Position numbers and translations under genes: made by a program. DNA of 64,000 nt from Pogostemon cablin (lineage: Eukaryota; Streptophyta; Magnoliopsida; Lamiales; Lamiaceae). The notes beneath the pieces were generated by a model. It saw only the letters and a program-made list of their open reading frames with translations, had not been told where the DNA came from and ran no database searches. Below, piece by piece: positions 1-11,117 of this stretch; within the stretch, counting starts at the first letter, position 1; each line of letters opens with the position of its first letter. The stretch is taken from positions 7,281,948 through 7,345,947 of the forward strand of contig CM043006.1 of the NCBI GenBank assembly GCA_023678885.1. The letters run 5' to 3'.

Positions 1-1156
1 GTGGCGGTATCGAAGGCAAATCCATCTCCGAATACACAAACTCTAGCTGTTGTGGCTGATCCTCATCAATGAAATCAGCTGAATCACCAACCAAAATCAT
101 ATCCTCATTAATGAGGATTCCCTGCAAGTGAATCTCAGCCAGAATTCTCCAATTCCCTCTTCCAAACAAGTCTGGGAAATTGCCCTATGCTCCAAGGTAT
201 CCATCAATAGGTTGGTGTTGTTCTGAACAGTTGTGAGATCAATAATCGACAGTGGAAATCGAAAAGAAAGCAGATTCTTGCCACGAATGGACATCCAAGC
301 ATCATCCATCCTCTGAATCAACCCCATCCTAACACAGGATGACAGAATCAAATCCGGATTCCCTCGAATCGGCCTATGCCCACTCAAATAAACTTGATAG
401 TGCTCCCCTATCAGAGTAATCAACCCTCCAATATTGACTCGCTGGAAATCAATAGTAGAGAACTTATACAGCTGCTGGAAAAAGTAAGTCGCAATGTTGA
501 AGAGGACTCCATTCATCATGCACCAGAGCACGTACAACTCCCCCTAGGAATACAACTGCCCTCGGATCGAGCAAATAGTGTATTGCTCAGAATTCGATCC
601 ATAAAAGCTATCTTGGGGTTGCAGATGAAAGCAACCTTAGCAGTGTTTGAGTTATAACTTCCTTGTCTCCCCGAGATAGACCTCCAGAACTCATCAGCAC
701 GGAAATCAGTGTGCTCCACTTCAGACACATTCTCGCAACCAATCATCTCATTGAATTCACTGGCATACATCAGCTATAATTGTCCACCAATCTTCATCCA
801 CAATCCATAGAGAAGATAATGATCTTCACGATCGACTCTCATCGTGCACAATACTTCGTCTGTGATGTGGAAATATGTCTCCCTGTTCATCTCCATGAAC
901 CTGGTGATCCCTACTCGATTGAACATCCAACGAATATCATTGATAATATTCATCTCCACCATAGCTTGATCATCTTGATAGCGAGTCCTCATTATTTTGC
1001 TCGTAATAGCTGCCCATAACTCCTTCTCCTCCCAATCATCGATCTTTATACCAAAATCAAAAGGTCTCCTCTTATCAAGCTTTAACTTCTTAGCACTAGC
1101 ACCTTTCCTAGGAGACTTAGTCTCCTTCCTCTTCGAAGATGAAGCAATCTCTTTAC
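1..1156 (-). pseudogene. Third ORF of Athila-like element A1, exon 2 (plant transposon-protein domain), partial
   Basis: This is broken coding sequence on the minus strand running off the left edge. It aligns along its length with the better preserved copy at 17013-17963: shared landmarks are an N-terminal basic stretch, TRYxDxxAM, DIxWMFxxVGI, NTLFARSEGSC, LWCMxNGVxFN and FQRVNIxGL. These match what I know as the putative plant transposon protein domain (PF20167-like), found in Ty3/gypsy elements. At least two frame changes break the ORF (near 500-540 and 770). The function of the family is unknown. Its place downstream of integrase is where Athila elements carry their third, env-like ORF. 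It starts right after a good splice acceptor (TTTTATAG, ending at 1157). The C-terminus lies outside the window. The homology to 17013-17963 is clear; the family name is from memory. Confidence 0.75.
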
Positions 1157-1729
1157 CTATAAAAGCTATACTTCAATACACAACAAAAGAGATAAAGCAA
1201 GATTACCAATCTTAAGACTAATCAAAGCATGAATTCTACTCAAGACTTCAAATTCATATGCTATAATCATAACTTAATTCTCCAAGTTTCAAGTGTTCAT
1301 CTAATAATCATAACAAATATATGCTTAACACTTCCAATCATGAAACCATATCAACCAATAATCTTAAAATTACCACACACATGAAACATGGTTCTCAATT
1401 TCAACATAAACTTCAACAAAAACCCCAAGCATGTTCATCTTCCATATACAATTGCACAATATCAACACTTCAAATCAACAAGCCCATACATATAATATGA
1501 AAATAACCTCAAGCCCGCAAGATATGCATCATCAATTTCACAAAACATCTCAATAATCCAACGTAAATTGAATCATGCAAAGTCAAATGAAATTTCAACA
1601 AAAACACTAAATTCAACACTTCAATCCAACTAAGCATATGTTCAATCAACTTACCAAACCCTTACTAAGCATTATTCACTTCAATTCAATGATATAGAAG
1701 TAAGAAAACATACCTTTTCCTCTGGTCAT
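1157..1729 (-). other. Micro-exon 1 and intron of the A1 third ORF
   Basis: A 16-nt first exon (1714-1729) reads MTRGK plus one base and is followed by a GTATGT donor. The intron is 557 nt (1157-1713), AT-rich, and ends in a pyrimidine-rich TTTTATAG acceptor. The second copy at 18074-18620 has the same layout with an exon of identical length. That agreement is the main reason to believe in it. No transcript evidence is available. Confidence 0.6.
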
Positions 1730-1897
1730 GGTGATTGTGATGTGCGACGAAAATCCCAAAAAATTTGAATGGAATAGCCCCAATTTAGACTTGAATCCTC
1801 CAAATCTTGGATGTGGAAGTGTGTGGAGAGGAAGATTTACATGTGGGAAGAGTTTGGAGTGAAGTACTTACAATTCGTGATGGGTGCTCGAGAAAGG

Positions 1898-2050
1898 GCG
1901 ACAGAATCGGTCGAACAACACGTTGAAACTGACCTATATTTGTGATTTCAGACTGCATTCGACTCAAACAGTTTGGTCAAGCAAGGGGTTCTGGTCGAAC
2001 AGTACGAGTTTGCCTTTAAAACGTGACCTCGTTCGACCTCGTTCGTGCTT
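1898..2050 (-). repeat. Inverted-repeat cassette, GGTCGAACA subtype (A1 3' region)
   Basis: The stretch holds several copies of GGTCGAAC/GTTCGACC and decayed forms such as TTCGACTC and TGGTCAAG. The subtype, with A following GGTCGAAC, is the same as in the internal cassette of A1 at 16337-16585 and differs from that of neighbouring element A2. Confidence 0.6.
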
Positions 2051-2182
2051 TTCTTGTCTCTCCCCGCAAAACTCAAACTCTAGGACAACATCAAGCATTA
2101 TGTACCCAAGACAAAAGCTAGAGAACCACTCTTAGACTATATAAAATCATGCATAATACTCCGTTCACACCAAAATAATAAA

Positions 2183-3137
2183 ATCAGTGATTTCAGAACC
2201 GGACCGGACCGGCCGGTTCAATCGGTTCAACCGGGAACCAGAGCCGAATGCGGTCCGGAAGCATCCTTAAAATCGCTTTTGTAGTCAAATTGGGAAAAAC
2301 CAGTTTGAATCGACTCAAATCAGAATAACCAGCTGAACCGGTCAAACTGGTAATCGACGGTTCCCTCTTTTTTTATTAATTTTCAACTTCTTTTTATTTT
2401 TATTCTTTTAAATTTTCACTTTGAAACTTGGATCGTCGACTAAATTAAGAGCCAACAATCCCGACAAAACCAGTGTGAAGAAAGGGTAGTGCTGTTCATT
2501 ATATATAGAGATCCAATACCCATTCTCTCCAATAAGAAATCAATGTGAGATGAGAAAAAGAAGGGGAAACTTTAGTATTTATATAGAGTTCCTATGCCCC
2601 ATTCTTTCTAATAAGCAACCAATGTGGGATATTGAGTAAAAGAAGATGAAGCATTTTATTAAACAAAATATTTACTACATGTAATTTAATACTAACTCAT
2701 TATTTGTTTAAATTTGAAATAAGTAAATTTATTTGCTTTTTATAGAAAAAAATAATTTTTTTAAAAAAATAAATGTTGATTAAAGTTAACATTAATTATT
2801 TTCTTTCTATATTAGAATTAACAATTTTCTTTTCATTTTTATTTCAATTTCAATATTCATAATTGATTTTCTTTTGATCCATTATTTTTAACAGATGTAT
2901 ATTCACATGTAAATTAAATATATTAATGTAAAATTATATATAAATAATAAATTATTAAGTTATATATAAGTATTAAATTATATATAAAATAATAAAATAT
3001 TAAATAATATATAAAATAATGAAATAATATTAAAATTTTGTAATTTTCATTTTTTCCGGTTGAACCGCCGGTCCGATCGTGAACCGTTAGGTCAGCAGGT
3101 TTAATCCCCAGTTCGGTTAAGAAAATATTGAATAAAA
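2183..3137. mobile_element. Candidate small non-autonomous element with CCGGTT-rich ends
   Basis: About 0.95 kb is present here and absent at the homologous position of A2 (near 19255). Both ends are rich in CCGGTT/AACCGG (2190-2240 and 3055-3120) around a very AT-rich core. The ends may pair as weak terminal inverted repeats: TTTCAGAACCGGACCGG against the complement TTTCTTAACCGAACTGG, 13 of 17 matching. I see no clear target duplication and no coding sequence, so class and exact ends are uncertain. Confidence 0.35.
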
Positions 3138-3284
3138 CACCACTGAACACTAGGTAAATTGCAAAAAGATAAACACATCAAAACCATTTAAAATTTTAAT
3201 ATACCGCAAAAAATCAACTCCCCTAAAAATGTTACAAAGAAAAGATTATACTCTTGGTGCTTTAATTAGGTAAGAACATCACAC

Positions 3285-3323
3285 CCCCCAAACTTAGTAG
3301 AAATTATAGTCAAAACTAAGTTT
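3285..3323 (-). other. G-run plus stem-loop at the pol / 3' region junction (A1)
   Basis: On the minus strand, two arms (AAACTTAGTT-type and ACTAAGTTT) form a hairpin followed at once by GGGGGG. It resembles a polypurine tract but lies far from any LTR. The same motif occurs in A2, A3, A4, X and Y. Confidence 0.6.
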
Positions 3324-3489
3324 GCAAAGAGATGTAATTGCCGATTAGTAAACACCTTAAATATAAAAATTTCTTACTCACACCAAATAAATAAAGCAAT
3401 AAAACGGAAGGAAAAGCCCCCAACAGGTGCTCATGTTTAACGTCGGAGAGTCACGATGGTACCAACTTAGTATAAGGTATCTTCAAAGA

Positions 3490-4740
3490 TGACACAAGCA
3501 TCATCCGACAACCTATAGTACTTCAATCGATGCCCATTCGCTGCTATGATGTCTCCATCTTTGTCCATATTTCAAAACTCCCTCCTCCGTAGACTTTTAT
3601 GAATAATGAATGATCTCGTTCACTTCGATTTTAATTTTCCTGCGAAAAGCTTCAAATGAGAGTTAAAAAGTAATACCTCATCTCCTTGCTTGAACTCTTT
3701 ATAAGTGATCTATGAATCATGTCATTTCTTCGTTCTCTCTTTACAGATCACCGAGTTCTTGTAGGCTTGATTTCTGAACTCGTCTAGTTGATTGATATGA
3801 GTCATCCTCAACTCCTTTTGATCCTTGAGACACAAGTTCAAACTTCTCAATACCCAAAAAGCTCAATGTTGAATCTCTACGGGTAAGTGGCACGACTTCC
3901 CATAGACAGTTTGATACGGTGACATATCAAGCACAATTTTATACGCAGTTCGGAACCCCCATAAGATGTCATCGAGCTTCATAGCCTAATCCTTCCTATT
4001 AGTTCCAACCACCTTCTCTAGGATTTGCTTCACTTGCCGGTTAGAAACTTCCGCTTGCCTATTCACTTGAGAATGATAGGGTGTAGTAACCCTATGCTTA
4101 ACACCATAATCCTTGAGAACTCTTTCAAGAAGTTTGTTGACGAAGTGGGAACCTGCATCTCTTACAAGTGCTCTCGGGACTCCATAACGAGAAAAATATG
4201 TTTCTTTAAGAAAGACAACACGGTCTTTGCATCATTCATGGGAGTAGAAATGGCCTCCACCCACTTAGAAACATAATCCACAGCAAGTAGGATGTAGAGA
4301 AAACCATTAGATGGGGGAAACGGCCCCCATAAAATCGATTCCCCATACATCGTAGATCTCAACAACAATGCTCGGCTGAAGTGGCATCTCATCTCTTCTA
4401 CTTATGTTTCCCATCCTTTGACATCTATAGCATGTCGCCACATAGGATTCACAATCTTTGAACAAAGTAGGCCAATAAAGAGAGGATTGTAGTACCTTGG
4501 CTGCAGTCTTTTGAGCTCCAAAATGCCCCTCGTTAGGTTGTGCATGGAAAAAATTAAGAACTCTCCATCTCCATCTCGGGCATACACCTACGGACGATAG
4601 AATCCGTACAAATTTTAGACACAAATGGATCGTACCATATGAAAGTCTCAACGTCTCTCTTGAATTTCGCAAGTTGATTCCTATTGAGATCTTTCTAAAT
4701 TTCACATACGACAATGTAATTGATGTAATCCGCATACCAT
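3490..4740 (-). pseudogene. pol: Integrase of Athila-like element A1
   Basis: The integrase is broken over several frames. In minus-strand order there is an HHCC zinc-binding segment (FGAQKTAAKVLQ ... CxxCQRMGNISRRDEMP near 4400-4560), the catalytic core start GIDFMG (near 4330), the VDYVSKWVEAI segment (near 4270), and the C-terminal part with LDDILWGFRTAY and GKLKSKW (roughly 3600-4000). Integrase joins element cDNA to host DNA. Many stops and shifts make this copy non-functional. The same order is seen in A2 at 19590-20720. Confidence 0.8.
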
Positions 4741-5504
4741 GGATCCATTCCTTGAGCAGCCACTACACAAGCTCTCTCTGCTCCTTCCAGAAACACTGCC
4801 ATGATCTTCTCATCCGGGAGCATCTCTTCAATGTATTCAAAAGAGTCATCACAACGTTCCCTTATCTCTAATCTGGTAGGTGATCCGCCAAAACATTCTC
4901 CGTTCCTTTCTTGTCTCCGATCTCCATGTCAAACTCTTGTAGAAGAAGGATCCATCGAATAATCCTGGGCTTCGCTTCCTTCTTCCCCATCAAGTACCGG
5001 ATCGCAGAATGATCCGTGTACACAATAGTTTTAATGCCAACCAAATACTATCGAAACTTGTCAAATGCATACACAGCCGCTAAAAATTCCTTTTCAGTGA
5101 CAGTGTAGTTCTTTTGTGCTGCATCAAAAGTTTTACTCACATAGTAGATGGTGCAGAACTTCTTTTCTCTCAGCTGCCCGAGCTCCACTCCAAGTGCTAG
5201 ATCACTTGCATCACACATAAGTACAAACGGCTGAGTCCAATCCGGTGTGATCAAGATAGGTGCTGTAATAAACGCCTCTTTCAAAACCTGAAAAGCGGTT
5301 AGACATTCTTCATCAAAAACAAAAGGAACATCCTTTTCATGTAAGTGAGATAAGGGCTTCGAGTATTTTGAGAAGTCTTTGATAAATATTCTATGGAATT
5401 CGGCATGTCCAAGGAAGGACCGCACTCCTTTCACATTCATTGGTGGTGGTAGCTTCTCAATCACCACCATCTTAGCTCGATCAACCTGCAATCCCTTGGC
5501 CGAG
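4741..5504 (-). pseudogene. pol: RT C-terminal part and RNase H of A1 (left of the Tekay insertion)
   Basis: A readable ORF (5048-5533) carries SAKGLQVDRAKM, RSFLGHAEFHRIFIKDFSK, LMCDASDLALGVELGQ (first RNase H aspartate region) and YTVTEKEFLAAVYAFDKFR. Further RNase H sequence continues to about 4880 (TDHSAIRYLM, ENVLADHL). It is the direct continuation of the RT piece that ends at 14333 and is cut from it by the chromovirus insertion. The intact arrangement is visible in A2 at 21600-21660. Confidence 0.85.
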
Positions 5505-5508
5505 ATAT
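5505..5508. repeat. Target-site duplication ATAT, left copy (partner 14329-14332)
   Basis: ATAT directly precedes the TG of the left LTR and directly follows the CA of the right LTR. A fifth base differs (G left, A right). The uninterrupted sequence in A2 (GAAATATGATG) supports this insertion point. Confidence 0.6.
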
Positions 5509-7629
5509 TGACACTACCCACCTTACATAACATAATTAAAAATACTAATGAACATAAACATCATCATTAAAAACCTGTATAAATTTTTTTTCCATAACAT
5601 ATTTATAACTAATACCATAATCCACCATACGTCACCCATTTTTGACACAACATCAACCCACATGAACTTGTGACAGTATTTATTACATTATTTAATAAAA
5701 CATCAGCGAAAACAAAATAAGCCCACGGCCTAGCCCAAATGGTCGTCATCTATGTTCATCCGCTCAAAACCCTGTAGGAGCTCCACAGCTTGCATATTCA
5801 TATCACAAAACTCAATCATCAATAGACGACTCACCTACAATGCATAAACTAGTGAGATAAAAATCTCAGTAAGTAGAAATCATGCATGCCAGTGCATGAA
5901 AATGTATTTATTTTTCTATCGCCTATTTCCTAGTCTTTCTAGTTGGTCTCTTTTATTTTGAAAATTATTCACGTTGTGGGATCCCCACGACACATTTATG
6001 ATATTCACCCTAAACGAGCTCAATGGGGATGATTTTTCTGAACCCCGAATATAGTATCGAGAATGATATTTTCGAACTCAAGCAGAGTGTTGGGGACGAT
6101 TTTCTGAACCCCGAATAAAGTATTGGGAACAATTTTTTCGAACCCATAATAAAGTGTCGGGAATAATTTTTCCGAACCCTGACAGAGATGCATATATATT
6201 TGCCGCACACCATTAGTATCATATTAATTTTAGAGAAAACACTTTTCATGATTATGCATGGTATGCAACCAGGACAATTAAATATGCATCATAAATCATT
6301 TACGACATCAATATCAACATTTAATCACAATAAAGCAACAACTTAACTTCAATTCAACAAATCCACTTCTGGGATAACAACTTCACCTCAATCACATAAA
6401 TCATTTATAGAATAACCACTTCACCTTGGACCACACGGATCCCTTTTTGGAATATCAACTTCATCTTGGATCACACAGATCCTTATAACCAATATCTTCT
6501 CAAATCATACGGATATATTTTCAACAGTTTCAAATCACACAGATTAATATAGGACAATGATATTATTTCAAATCACATAAATCCACAACTTGCATCACAA
6601 ATTAACCCCAAATAATTTAATAGGTAATTAAACTAATCACAAATAATTCATGACATAATTGTCACATATTAATCACAAATAATTCACACACAACATGTTT
6701 ATGCATTGTAGTTGGACTTCTACTTACCTGGACTCCAACAATAATAATGCTATGGACCTCGTGTATAACTATAGCTAATCTCTTTCTTCTCGTTTCGGCA
6801 CGCCTCCTCCATCTCTCTCTCTTCCTTCCTTCTTCTCTCTTCTTTTCTTTCTTCCTCTCCTTCTTTTTTTCTTTCTCTCACTATTTTTTTCTCTCGCACG
6901 CACTTACTGCGTTTTTCCATATTCACTCCCCCAAAATGGATTTGGGCAACCCATATATATATAGTAGGTAAAATAAGATAAGTTAGCAATCCCACCATCA
7001 TTTATAATTGCTACGTGTTTTAATTTTAAAAAATGAAGTTAAAGTGGCTACGTAGCAATCTTTTTGACCATTACAATTATGTGGTTAATGGTTAAACCAC
7101 GTACTACCTATTATTATTATTATTATTATTATTATCCAATTACGAATATATGTACAATACTTAATAACTAATACATAATACGTTTACAAATTAATACACA
7201 TACGTGAACACTTTTTTTACCACTATTATTACGAGAACACGTGTGATACTTAATAATTAAGAAATAATAATAAAACAATTTAATTATATATCCAAATTAA
7301 TGCACATAAATATTTATGCGCAAATTTACTCACATATTGTCACCATTTTTATCACGATGTATCAAATAAAATATAGAAACAATTGTCACATAATTGCCAC
7401 ATTATTATCACATAATTGCCACATAATTATAAAATGCACATAACAAAAATTAAATTATATTGGTACATGAGTAGTGAGACGTTCGATTCAAAGCACTGAC
7501 TTTTGACTTACTTTCCTTCTTAGTAACGGAATTCTTCGAGTTCTCGTACATACAAGACTAGTTCTCGTACATACAAGACTAGTTCTCGTACATACAAGAC
7601 TTCTACATTGGAGAAGCTCTGGTATCACA
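5509..7629 (-). repeat. 3' LTR of the Tekay-type element (2121 bp)
   Basis: On the element strand it begins TGTGATACC and ends GTGTCA (TG...CA). It aligns over its length with 12313-14328. It contains about five imperfect ~36-bp subrepeats with a GAACCC core (about 6030-6190), a pyrimidine tract (6800-6890), an ATT microsatellite (7110-7134) and three copies of a 21-bp unit (7540-7602) that the other LTR lacks. Confidence 0.9.
7540..7602. repeat. Three tandem copies of a 21-bp unit in the 3' LTR
   Basis: The unit contains TTCTCGTACATACAAGAC and occurs at 7540, 7561 and 7582. It falls within about 130 bp missing from the partner LTR. Confidence 0.9.
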
Positions 7630-7640
7630 TCCTCCCCACC
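7630..7640 (-). other. Polypurine tract of the Tekay-type element
   Basis: GGTGGGGAGGA lies directly upstream of the 3' LTR on the minus strand. It would prime plus-strand DNA synthesis. Confidence 0.85.
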
Positions 7641-7668
7641 TTATAAAAATTTCGTCCTCGAAATTTAC

Positions 7669-7956
7669 TTACCTGAAGAGTTCTGGATACTTAGCCATCA
7701 TCTCATCTACTTTTTCCCAAGTAGCCTCCTCAACTAACTGGTTTCTCCATAACACTTTAAATAACTGTATCTCTTTATTTTGGAGCTTCTTCACTTCTCG
7801 CCGTAAAATCTCAACTGATATTTCCTCATAACATAAATCTTCCTTTAACTCAACTGGTTCCTGTCTGAGAATGTGAGATGGATTCAGAACATACTTTCTC
7901 AATACAGACACATGAAACACGTCATGTATTCTACACATCGATGTTGGTAAATCCAA
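7669..7956 (-). CDS. pol: Chromodomain-like C-terminus of the Tekay-type integrase
   Basis: The 95-aa reading begins with MCRIHDVFHVSVLRKYV, the usual end of the integrase C-terminal region. It ends with VEILRREVKKLQNKEIQLFKVLWRN and EEATWEKVDEMMAKYPELF, the chromodomain-like module of plant chromoviruses thought to steer integration toward particular chromatin. The stop at 7669 lies about 30 bp before the polypurine tract, as expected for the end of pol. It is open here but separated from the integrase core by a frame break near 7957, so it is part of a dead gene. Confidence 0.8.
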   Translation of the reverse strand: MDLPTSMCRIHDVFHVSVLRKYVLNPSHILRQEPVELKEDLCYEEISVEILRREVKKLQNKEIQLFKVLWRNQLVEEATWEKVDEMMAKYPELFR

Positions 7957-9039
7957 CTTATAGGCAACACTTCAAGTCTTTCAATGATAGTGAACGGACC
8001 AACATATCTTGGACTGAGCTTCCCTTTCTTTCCAAATCGCATTATCCCATTCATTGGAGATGCTTTCAAGAATACCTGATCACCCACTTCAAATTCCAAC
8101 TCCCTTCTCCATTTGTCTGCAAATTTTCATCTTCTCTCGAATACGTGTCATAGCTTCTATCATTTCACGGATCAAGTCAGGACCCAAAAGTTTTCTCTCT
8201 CCAACTTCATCCCAATGTACTGGAGATCTACACTTCTCCCGTACAATTCTTCATATGGAGCCATTCCAATAGTAGACTGATAACTGTTGTTGTACGAGAA
8301 CTCTATGAGAGGCAAAAATTTACTCCTCTGACCTTGAAAATCCAACACACATGCTCTAAGCATATCCTCCAAAATCTATATCGTATGCTCCGATTGACCA
8401 TCTGTCTGTGGATGGAATGCAGTGCTAAAAGATAAATGTGTCCCCAACGCCTTATGCAAACTTTTCTAGAATGCGGACAAGAATATCGTATCTCTGTCAG
8501 ACACAATAGTAAGTGGTATTCCATGGAGTCTGACGATCTCTTATATATAGCTGGACATAATGATCCATGGAATACGTAGAGTATATAGGAAGAAAATGAG
8601 CTGACTTAGTCAATCGATCCACGATAACCCAAATAGCATCATGACCTTTCACTATCTTTGGTAGCCTAATAACAAAATCCATGGTGATATTCTCCCACTT
8701 CCACTCTGGAATAAATAAAGGCTGTAAAGTTCGTGCTGGTCTCTGATGCTTGGCTTTGACTCACTGACAAGTCAAACATTACTCCACATATTGAGCGACA
8801 TCTCTCTTTATCCCTGGCCACCAATAATGTGACTTCAAATCTCCGTACATCTTAGTAGCTCCTGGATGTACAGAGTATGGTGTTGAATGAGCTTCTGTCA
8901 TCACTTCCTTCCGAATGTCATCCACTTCAGGTAGACATAATCGACCACTATAACGAATGATGCCATCATCTCTTAATTGGAAGTCAAAAGATTTTCCAGA
9001 GCTAATATCATTCCTTATCTTGTCAAACAACTTATCCAC
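7957..9039 (-). pseudogene. pol: Integrase of the Tekay-type element
   Basis: The zinc-binding region is readable near 8770-8920 (HPGATKMYGDLKSHYWWPG, then CLTCQ after one stop). The catalytic core begins with MDFVIRLPKIVKGHDAIWVIVDRLTKSAHF (8590-8680). Later core segments are SFLPLIEFSYNNSYQSTIGMAPYEELYGR (8200-8330). The C-terminal part is EVGDQVFLKASPM...GKLSPRYVGPF (8000-8095). Stops and frameshifts occur at about 8170, 8370, 8500 and 8770. Confidence 0.85.
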
Positions 9040-9542
9040 TTCTTATCCCTATCGAATCTTATCCATAAAATTGGTCGAAGTATCAAAGCTGCCATCTTTG
9101 CTTCCAACGATCCTTCCTGAATGATCTCCATACCCATCATTTGCAAATCAAGCAACTCTGGTTTTTGTTTTATGGTTTTAGCAGCTACACTCTGTATTGC
9201 CTTTGGGCTCAATGCATCAGCAACCACATTGGCTTTACCCGGATGATAATTGATAACACATTCGTAGTCTTTCACAAGCTCCAACCATTTTCTCTGCCTC
9301 ATGTTCAACTCTTTCTGAGTGAAGAAGTACTTCAAACTCTTATAATCATTATAGATCTCACAACATTCTCCATACAAATAATGTCTCTAAATTTTGAGAG
9401 CAAATACTACTGCGGCTAACTCCAAATCATGTGTGGGGTAGTTCTTCTAGTACCCCCTTAACTGTCTTGATCCATATGCTATTACTTTCCCATTTTGCAT
9501 CAGAACACATTCAAAACCATTCTTTAAAGCATCACCATAAAC
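9040..9542 (-). pseudogene. pol: RNase H of the Tekay-type element
   Basis: The ORF at 9015-9377 reads YNDYKSLKYFFTQKELNMRQRKWLELVKDY and YHPGKANVVADALS, the C-terminal half of a Ty3/gypsy RNase H with its tether to integrase. The N-terminal half (ELAAVVFAL near 9400) is present but holds stops. The enzyme would degrade RNA in the RNA/DNA hybrid during reverse transcription. Confidence 0.85.
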
Positions 9543-10556
9543 CTAAAAGTTTCCTGTCTCCGTAGGAATAGTTAAGATAGGTGTTGTTGTCAACCGTCTC
9601 TTCAATTCCTGAAAACTTTGTTCACATGCCTCCGTCCATGTGAACCTCACATTCTTCCTGGTCAATTGTGTTAATGGTGAAGCGATCTTAGAAAATCCCT
9701 CAATAAACCTTCGATAATATCTTGCCAATCCGAGAAAGCTACGAACCTCAGTGGGATTTAAGGGTTGTGGCCAATCATGGATTGCTTTACCTTTGCTTGG
9801 ACCCACCGAAATTACTTCTTCCGATACCACGTGGCCCAAGAAAATAACTTGGTCTAACCAAAACTCACACTTCTTGAAATTTTCATACAACTACTTCTCC
9901 TTCAGAATCTCTAATACCTTTCTCAAGTGTAGCGCATAATCCTCCTTATTCTTAGAGTAAATCAGAATGTCATCGATAAATACAATCATAAACTTATCGA
10001 GGAATTCCTGAAATACTCTATTCATCAAATCCATAATGTTGCTGGCGTATTTATCAAACCAAACAGCATCACTAAAAATTTATAGTGCCTGTACCTTGTG
10101 CTAAATGCAGTTTTCGAGATTCTTCCTCCTTAATCTTCAACTGATGATACCCCGATTGCAAATCAATCTTCGAAAAGATAGCTGCACCCTGTAGTTGATC
10201 GAACAAATCATCAATACGAGGCAATGGATACTTATTCTTGACTGTAACTTTGCTGAGCTCTCGATAATCAAGGCACATCCTTAATGTGCTACCCTTCTTT
10301 CGAACGAAAAGAACTGGTGCTCCCCAAGGTGAGAAACTAGGTTGGATGAATCCTTTGTCTAACAACGCTTGCAACTGTAACTTTAATTCTTTCAGTTCAG
10401 CTGGTGCCATTCTGTATGACGCTTTATATATAGGAGCAGTTCTCGGTTGCAGCTCAATAATAAACTCTATTTCCAGTCTGGTGGCAAACCTGGAAGATCA
10501 TCTGAAAATACCTCCGGGTATTCCCGGACTACTGGTACATCACCGAGGACTGGACA
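9543..10556 (-). pseudogene. pol: Reverse transcriptase of the Tekay-type element
   Basis: The N-terminal part (10072-10410) reads MAPAELKELKLQLQALLDKGFIQPS, LRMCLDYRELSKVTVKNKYPLPRIDDLFDQLQGAAIFSKIDLQSGYHQ. After a frame change the catalytic FIDD box is seen near 9965-9976. The thumb/connection follows at 9543-9890 (KCEFW...FLGHVVS, EVRSFLGLARYYRRFIEGFSKIASPLTQL). Length and order match full RT, but at least two frame breaks make it inactive. Confidence 0.9.
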
Positions 10557-11072
10557 CTAATGTCCTTTAACATTCATCACACTCACCAAATAACCCTCAC
10601 AACCACTTTCCAGCAACCGCTGTGCTTTTGCCGCTGATATCATAAGAAATCTGAAGTTCTTCTTAATCCCAACAAAAGTGAATGGTTCTCCCAGTGGCTG
10701 AAAAGTAATACTCTTCTTCTGACAATCTATTGTAGTACCGTACTTTGATAGCCAATCCATGCCCAATATGATATCATAGTCATTCATACTTAACACAATC
10801 AAGTCAGAGAGGAGTTGTCTTCGTTTAATAGGAATAACACAACCTCGAAGAAGTTGATTGGTTTGATTTGGCTCACCAGAAGGTATCATCACCTCATAAT
10901 TAGCTTCTACTAGGTCGGGTGTTCTACCCAGCTTCCTCACATACTCAGTGGATACAAATGAATGTGTGGCTCCAGAATCAAATAGCATATATGTAGAAGT
11001 GCCAAAAATAGAAAACTTTTCCATGAAAACTGAGGGATTCGCATCTGCCTCCTCTCGCGTCAAAGTGTACAC
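10557..11072 (-). pseudogene. pol: Retropepsin of the Tekay-type element
   Basis: This 171-aa open stretch lies between the gag zinc knuckle and RT. The active-site motif is DSGATHSF (about residue 32) and the conserved IILGMDWL lies near residue 100. Both are normal for a Ty3/gypsy aspartic protease, which would cut the Gag-Pol polyprotein. The protease part is intact, but the polyprotein around it is interrupted. Confidence 0.85.
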
Positions 11073-11117
11073 CCTTGCTGGAGCTCTTTCCTGTTATCTT
11101 TGCTTTCCTTTCTTAGG

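Larger units (their letters stand above)
1730..3489 (-). other. 3' non-coding region of element A1, with an inserted small element
   Basis: This stretch lies between the end of integrase and the start of the third ORF. It matches 18621-19589 of element A2 at both ends: 'ggttctcta' near 2125 and 19190, and the 'cactgaaca' region near 3142 and 19261. The copy here is longer because about 0.95 kb of unrelated sequence (2183-3137) was inserted. It holds an inverted-repeat cassette (1898-2050) and a G-run/hairpin (3285-3323). No coding sequence is visible. Confidence 0.65.

Noticed and set aside
4025..4276. Plus ORFs opposite integrase (also 20142-20405, 20654-20995, 7878-8153)
   Set aside because: They are shadows of the minus-strand pol genes. 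Similar shadow ORFs recur because the two integrases are homologous.
6010..6249. Minus ORFs with repeated GSEKxFPxLYxGF-like peptides (also 12713-13101)
   Set aside because: They are readings of the ~36-bp LTR subrepeats in the Tekay element, present in all three frames; no sign of a gene.
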